From: Hysterangium stoloniferum
Lineage: Eukaryota; Basidiomycota; Agaricomycetes; Hysterangiales; Hysterangiaceae
Assembly: GCA_015178975.1 (NCBI GenBank)
Contig: WHVD01000006.1
Span: forward strand, 310,001 to 374,000
Length of the DNA: 64,000 nucleotides
Reading direction: 5' to 3'
Of this stretch, positions 58,039 through 64,000 are shown in pieces. Positions within the stretch are counted from its first letter, which is position 1; every line of letters starts with the position of its first letter. Made by a program: the position numbers and the translations under genes. Below the pieces are notes generated by a model. The model did not search any database. It saw only the letters and a list, made by a program, of their open reading frames with translations, and had not been told where the DNA came from.

Positions 58039-58445
58039 TGTGAGGGCAACCCCTGTAGCCTGTGGTACTCACACTAGGCTAGCAGGAGGGAATCTGAAGA
58101 TATATTAGAACTAATACATACATACAGACAACTACCTAAGTCACCTAGCAGGAGGGAATCCGAAGAGAAACAGTCTAAGGAATTCCCCCTGCCAGGTGTG
58201 ACCCATAGGCACCCAGTAGTCTAAAAATAACTTTACCTATTACAGAACAGAGGTTCTTCCCACAATGGAATATTACTCCTATGAACTTCTGAAGTTAGTC
58301 TTCTACTCTACATATTAGCCAGAGTGGTTGATATCCACAAGGAGAGGGAGTGTGACAAAGGCAGGGGTTGGACTATGGACTCAGGGACTTCAATGAGATG
58401 AGAAAATGGTGCTTCCTAGGGTTTGTGACAGAGACTCCCCTGACA
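58039..58445 (+). mobile_element. Solo LTR, family B, copy 2
   Basis: 407 bp, TGTGAGGGCAACCCC...CCCCTGACA, flanked by a perfect TCATC duplication (58034-58038 and 58446-58450). Nearly identical to the reverse-orientation copy at 6674-7080. It landed in an older LTR-like sequence. Confidence 0.93.
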
Positions 58446-58729
58446 TCATCCCTCAAAGTACCCTTCAACTCAAATCCCATTCTGGTATTCCACCCTTGAC
58501 TAGACATCTTATGTTATGACCCAGAACCCATTGGACTCCACCCTTTCCCAGCTAGCATCTCCAAGTGTCCTTGGTCATTTTCCAACCTGAACTCTGCCTG
58601 GCCTCCCTGCATTTGTTCTATATACATTTCTTTAATTCATGACCCAACCTTCATCAGATCATCCTTGTCAACCCTTGTTCTTTATGCCAAACCTGTGGCT
58701 TTCCCGGAATACACACTTAGTCATTATAG

Positions 58730-59331
58730 TGTTAGGATCCATTTCCAGATAGTATTGGATATCTGTGGATATTCTGACTCACTTCTTTTGTTCCACATTT
58801 GGTAACTGACTGGTTGACAGATGTTCATTCATTTGTTTATTGTTCTTGCTCTTATTCCCTGATCTGTCCCTATCCTTGTATCCTCATTTATCTGACTTGT
58901 TATTATATGCTTAGTTTGGAAACAGTTCCAAATAGGTCTTATTATACTCCCAAACTTGTAGTACAATTATTGGAACATCTATACAGTCTTCCATAGTCAT
59001 GTACTTACTCCTCAGTTTTAATCTCAAATTAGTTTGTATCTTGAATTAGTCCTCCAAAATCCAGATAACTGGAACTCTCTGGAACTCCAGATATCCATGA
59101 ACTCTCTGGTATTTATCTGCCCTCTGAAATATAGACACCAGAGTGAGTGCACAAGGGTGCAGCACATCAGCTGAAGCCAAGTCCATCTGTACTCTGGTAA
59201 TATTCCAATAGTCCCCAGAGTAATCCCCAGAAACTCCCAGACTATTCTCCAGAACTCCATGGACATGTTACAGGAAGTGAAGTGTCCAGAATATCCACCA
59301 GAAATTCTGCCCAGAGATCCAGAACTTAACA
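58730..59331 (+). mobile_element. LTR-like block, family E
   Basis: Ends TGTTAGGATCC...AACTTAACA, 602 bp, with the shared GGGTGCAGCACATCAGCTGA module at 59155-59184. The flanks tatag and tcaag do not match, so it is part of a larger deleted element or has lost its duplication. Confidence 0.6.
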
Positions 59332-60238
59332 TCAAGTCAAAGAATTGTCAGAACTGATCTTGCATGTTTGTAATATAACCCCCATGCAATATATCCACTA
59401 AATGATCATTTATATAGTATCTTTATTTTATCAGTTATGAAATATATCACTGGACCTGAAATTGATTTCCAAGTCATACACAAGGTCTTGCATGGGTAGC
59501 TCTCAGACCTTGTATTAACTAATGTTAGATTAGTGCTCAATTGGGAAGCTTGGTAAGCTATGTAATTGAGGTGTACATGGCAGAAAATTCTCTGAAGGAG
59601 GCATACAATACTATATAAGTGTTGGGTTATACCAACAGCACTTGCTTGGCATCCTTTTGTAGTATTTGTTTAAGGGAAGTAGATCAGAAAGGGGTTGGGG
59701 ATTGTCAGATTTATGTATGTATTTGGTTATGTGTTGTACATGAACAGAAAGAGGATGGCATAAGAAAAGCCCTGGATCTAAAATCTCAAAGGATCCTTAG
59801 TGGAGGTGGGTGTGATATGAATTCTGCCAATCAGCCATCAGATCATAACTGAGTTAAACTTGGTCAAGGATCTTTAAGAATCCAAAATTTCATTGGACTT
59901 TAAACCCTGCCAATCACATGTTGAATCTGGGGCTTTTTCTGGTGTAGTGCATGGGAAGATGGGAGCTACAGTGGCTCAAAAAACCATCCCAATGTTTCAC
60001 ATGTTTGTAAAAATAACTAAATAGGAAATGATCTAGCAAGTTTCAAATTATGGATTGGTGGGATAAAATGGTCTTTGAATCTGATTGTGAGAAGTATCCA
60101 CCATTTATGTGAATCTAATAAAGATCTTTGGACATTTACAAATTTTTGGAATTGGTGGTGGATTGGGACAGTTTTTCTAGCATCATTTTGTCAAATACAT
60201 TATAGTCATGGCCTTTATTCCAGCTTGTTGTCATTCTA
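59332..60238. other. AT-rich intergenic sequence, no gene seen
   Basis: No supported gene; probably decayed repeat sequence. Confidence 0.45.
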
Positions 60239-60423
60239 TGTTTAGGGACCCCATATTTCAAAGCACCTAGCAGAGCCCCCCTCTCCTTATCCCTTTCTCT
60301 TTGGATATCCCTCTGCTAGATGAGTAGTTTTCCATCCTGTATATATTATCTACCTAATATACTTTGGATATCTCTCTGCTAGCTATGTGTGAGTACCACA
60401 GGCCCTGTTGAGGTGGCCTTACA
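60239..60423 (-). mobile_element. Partial family B LTR
   Basis: Minus-orientation copy with TGTAAGGCCACCTCAACAGG at its element-sense start and two AGCAGAGGGATATCC-like segments. Its other end is diverged or deleted and no duplication matches. Confidence 0.6.
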
Positions 60424-60671
60424 CTACCCCATAGGTATCTCTCTTTTACAGGAGGACCCTCTAGACACTTGAGGACCCTTTGCCCTGATCCATTTCCAAT
60501 TCTATTTGGCTTGCATTCATTCATTTGTTATTGTGTTCCCTGGACTTGTTCTTATTTGTATCAACCCCTATCCTCAGTAAGGACAGCCCTGCATCGTTTT
60601 TGTTTGCATGTTCCATATTTTTGTCTCAACACATTAGTAGTACAATAATCATTAGGTCTATATACAGTAGT

Positions 60672-61150
60672 TGTCACGTATCAAATTTTACTCATTAAAG
60701 TCAAATAAACAATCGAAGAATATTCAACAATATCAAATAAAAATGCCTCATTTGATGAAATATTAATTCATCCTGTTGATAAAGCGTGAGGCAAAGATAG
60801 GACACAGAGGCTCACAAATAAATAAGTCAAAGAAAGGCTCGGAAAAAGTTCAACGATTATATAATACAGTCATAATATAATATAGTACAGGTTTTCTGAC
60901 TGACTTCCTTCGTTCCTATCATTGCCCTTATATACTATATATCATTTACCTATGATGATAATATGATATCAAAGTGAAATCATCAATGACATCAACCTGA
61001 GACAAGTTGAAGATATTTGAGATTGTCAAAGATATTGTCAAAGAATAGTTGAGTCGGAAGTCAAGTCGGAAAGTCAAAGGAAAGTTGAAGGAATGTCGAA
61101 GAAATATTAAATTGAATATTATTGAAATTTGAGCTTGTACATTTGTGACA
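60672..61150 (+). mobile_element. Solo LTR, family C
   Basis: 479 bp with ends TGTCAC...GTGACA and a perfect GTAGT duplication (60667-60671 and 61151-61155). The flanks (TATATACAGTAGT and CTGATCAGAAAATCAACTTA) resemble family D LTR sequence, so it inserted into an older LTR relic. Repeated AAGTCGGAAGTCAAG-like stretches lie near its 3' end. Confidence 0.9.
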
Positions 61151-61417
61151 GTAGTCTAGAACTTGTTTGTACTTACACTCTGATCAGAAAATCAACTTAG
61201 CACCAACCTAGTATCTACCTATGTATTTACCAGTTCAATACCACAGACAAATTGTGCCATATTCCAATAATAAGGCACAATTAAGACACAATAATTTGGG
61301 ATGTGTATGATATAGTATATGTGTAGATATCTATGTATGTATATACTTGCCTTATGACAAGGAATATTTGAGTCAACCATCAGTGCAGTGGTTCCCCTGC
61401 ATTCAATTCTTGTCATC

Positions 61418-62784
61418 TGTTAAGGTCTAAGCTAAAAAAGGGAAGGAGGGCTTTAAGTTGGGGGTCCAATGATTGGAAATGAGCTAATCAGGGGGCCAAC
61501 AATAGAGATTGTAACTAGTTGGGAGGTTCAACTCCATAAATGTAATGGAGCTTGGCCTCAACTTGTGTTGCACCCTTGTACAAACTGTTAGGGTGCTCTG
61601 GTATTTCAAACAGAGCAGATAGAGACAAAGTTCAACACTTAGCTCAATTGGCTGGGGGACCAAAATACTAAGAGTCATAAGGTAAGAGTTCATGGCTTGC
61701 TGAGAACATCTTTGAGGGTATTGAGAAGGGAGGAAAGAGACTGAGAACTAGTAGAGGGTAATCTAAGTCAATTCTCAAACTAAAGAACTGTAGTATACAT
61801 GAAGAATATTTATACTACAATGAGACAGATGACCAGGGGGCTGATCAAGGAAGTGAAGAGTTAAATGGATCATAAGAAGTCAATGACAAGGTGGGGTAAG
61901 GTACTAAACAATACTAAAGGGGTCTGAGGTGGCAAGTGATGTAAAGGGGGACAGTGACAGGAAAGTGATGGGACAGAGATGGAGTGGAAAGCACAAGGGG
62001 CAAACTATAATGAAAAACAAGTGTCAGGGGCATTGCAAGCAGTACTACCATGAGTAGGGTACTGATAGCAGGATGTTACGACTGGAAAACCTGCCAGACT
62101 CCGGGCACTAACTTATATGCACCCACACCCTACACACACCAATTATCAGTTTACTGGAATAACTGTCGGACTCTGACATCAGACCTCTCCATGCTTGACC
62201 TTTGTTACTTTATGTATCAGTCACCAAAATACCTGCCAGAACCTGCTCCTGTCTATCCCTGTCCCATGTACCAGTCACTGGACTCCGCTCAGAAAACCCA
62301 ACAGCTCTCTAACTGAGCCCCATTCCCATTATAGTCAAATGACCTGTCACAATTCGGACTCTGTTCCCGCCCCATTCCCATTATGGTTTAACTACCTGTC
62401 ACAATTCAGACTCCGCTCTGCTCTGTTCTGTTCCTAACACCAAATCTGGTGTTTACTTATCTCATTTCATGTTTGCTAGTTTAGATTTCATTATTACTGG
62501 ATTTGGTATGTTATACATTCCACAGCCTATATAGTCTGGCAGATGTTGTACATATGTACAATCCAGTCAGAAAATCAGCTTAGATTCTCCCCAGTAATCT
62601 CAGTATATTTTCCACTCTATTCTCCTCTTTGAAACACACCACTCTTACTCATCGGAGCCCATGGGCTCTGACCCATCTATCACTTGACCTCCGATAAGCC
62701 CTGCATGCAACTTAACACAGGACCATGGAGGGCTATGAGACTAAAAACAGCTTGTGGGGGTCCAAAATGATGGGGATCCTAACA
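61418..62784 (-). mobile_element. Solo LTR, family F, interrupted by a family D LTR
   Basis: Ends TGTTAAGG...CCTAACA, with flanks TCATC (61413-61417) and CCATC (62785-62789), four of five bases equal. Removing the family D insert and its duplication leaves about 718 bp. The reverse form of the shared LTR module (GCTTGGCCTCAAC...GTTGCACCCTT) lies at about 61551-61580. Confidence 0.8.
62074..62717 (+). mobile_element. Solo LTR, family D, copy 1, nested in family F
   Basis: 644 bp, TGTTACGACTGGAAAACC...CAACTTAACA, with an exact CAGGA duplication (62069-62073 and 62718-62722). Reference copy for the other family D blocks in this arm. Confidence 0.92.
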
Positions 62785-62789
62785 CCATC

Positions 62790-63350
62790 TTTGAAACTAA
62801 GCTTGTGTAATTGATTATATGTATGTAGTATTTCTAAATATTTCCTGAGTTGTGAGGGTTAATACTACCTGTTAAACAGTTACACTACTCACTATCAAGA
62901 GTGCATACAGTAAGTAGCACAACTTGTTCAACAGGTGGTATTAAGCCTCAAAACTCAGGGTATACTTAATATTTACATACAATACATGATATTAATTACA
63001 CAAGCTTATAGGCAAATATAGGAAGAACTGAATGAAGGGGAACCATTGCACTGATATTTTGCTAAATATTAAATAACATGTCATATCATATGGCAAAATA
63101 TATCTATATATGTATAGATCTATACTATACATATCAGACACACCCCAAATTTTTGTGTCTTAATTATATCCCTTTCTTGAGATGTAGCACAATTTGTCTG
63201 TGGGTCAAAAGCAGGGTTTCTTATTTTATCCACCTTAGGTGCTTGGAACATCTGTAACAAGCAGTCACATCTGGCAACAAATCAATTGACTGGTGAGTTG
63301 CACAATCTGTGTATAATCAATCACAAATATCCAATCTCATTACTACATTG
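62790..63350. other. AT-rich intergenic sequence, no gene seen
   Basis: No supported gene. A TATA-rich stretch (ATATATCTATATATGTATAG) lies near 63098-63117. Confidence 0.45.
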
Positions 63351-64000
63351 TGTTACGACCGTGTCGCAACCCTATCGGTCCCAAGGTTATCGCCACTTAT
63401 CAACATTTTCAAGTCACCACTTCGGAAACCATTCGGCCCCGAAGCTGACGTATGTTTTCGTGATGATCAAACTCTGTTTACACCCACGTCAAATAACTTG
63501 TATTGTCTGGTTAAACTTTTGATACATCCCTTTTATTTGTTGATCCGTTCAATCCTATGTTTCACATATGTTTATCTATATTTGTAGTCATTGAACTATT
63601 TCCTTTTATCGTAATTCCGCCCTCAGTTATCATTGGCCTCCGAACTAATCATAAACTTCCCGTTCCTAGTCAAGCTTATTGTTAATACCGTTTTTCCGCC
63701 CTTCTCCCCATTAGTATTTTCTAGACGCCTGTTACTTGAATATGAACCCACTGTAGTTGTAGTTACTAGGCAATCAGAATATTGACTCAGAATACCCTCA
63801 TACGTCTGTAACAGTCTCATACTAAGAATCCCCCCATCCGCCTTCGCGTGCGCTCGCCCACTCCCAGCCCCGACCCCCTTGGCCCGACGCTTGACTTGTC
63901 CTTCGGTTCTGATCAGTATCTCGCCGAAAGGAACTCTTTAGGATTAGTCTTCGCCCGTCCAAAATCTAAGGACACCCTACGGACATTTGCGAGGGCACAG
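63351..64000 (+). mobile_element. LTR, family A, copy 3, cut by the window end
   Basis: Starts TGTTACGACCGTGTCGC and follows copy 1 closely to the window end at GAGGGCACAG, which is the start of the shared 3' module. About 60-70 bp are missing beyond base 64000, so it cannot be told whether it is solo or the 5' LTR of a whole element. Confidence 0.88.

Noticed and set aside
58730-59336. Family E as a clean solo LTR
   Set aside because: Flanking pentamers (tatag and tcaag) differ, so it is reported only as an LTR-like block.
1-64000. CRISPR array, bacterial operon or phage-type defence island
   Set aside because: No spaced direct-repeat array, ribosome-binding sites or operon layout; the spliced genes show a eukaryotic genome.

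Overview
The window looks like a basidiomycete chromosome segment, probably an agaricomycete related to Rhizoctonia/Ceratobasidium (the genus is an inference). Nearly all host genes are split by many GT-AG introns of about 45-60 nt, exons go down to 19-20 nt, and the protein set is fungal: Cdc31-type centrin, GH47 ER mannosidase, XanA-type xanthine dioxygenase, complex I 39/40-kDa subunit, SMYD-like SET/MYND protein, RBR ubiquitin ligase.

Layout. (1) 1-9.8 kb is a repeat-rich arm: the 5' part of a Ty1/copia element on the minus strand, two solo LTRs with exact 5-bp target duplications, a DDE transposase relic, a 316-bp element whose ends fold on themselves, and decayed coding fragments. (2) 10.1-48.9 kb is a gene island. 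Plus strand: FMN-dependent 2-hydroxy-acid dehydrogenase, small BRI3-like membrane protein, centrin, a putative single-pass membrane protein, ER alpha-1,2-mannosidase, SET/MYND protein, RBR E3 ligase. Minus strand: C2H2 zinc-finger protein, a conserved protein of unknown role, Sec14-like protein, xanthine dioxygenase, a Ser/Pro-rich protein, a mitochondrial K+/H+ exchange-related protein, a 93-residue basic protein and the complex I subunit. A 6.6-kb gene-poor gap lies between the zinc-finger gene and the membrane-protein gene. (3) 48.9-64 kb is a second repeat arm: a Tc1/mariner transposon, a chromovirus integrase/chromodomain remnant and at least ten LTR copies from six families, several nested inside one another.

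The host genes are mostly unrelated housekeeping functions (calcium signalling/spindle pole body, N-glycan trimming, lipid transfer, respiration, purine use, ubiquitination) and do not form an obvious pathway cluster. The complex I gene and the SET/MYND gene are divergent over only about 130 bp, and the xanthine dioxygenase and mannosidase genes are divergent over 650 bp containing a repeated hairpin motif.

I found no convincing new defence or biosynthetic system. The most interesting signals are structural: a half-tRNA primer site in the copia element; doubly nested solo LTRs with readable target duplications; one sequence module shared by otherwise different LTR families; two elements whose ends are themselves inverted repeats; a 13-nt intron-like gap in a conserved gene; and two candidate GC-AG introns. 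Exon boundaries were read by eye from splice signals and reading-frame continuity and have not been tested against transcripts.
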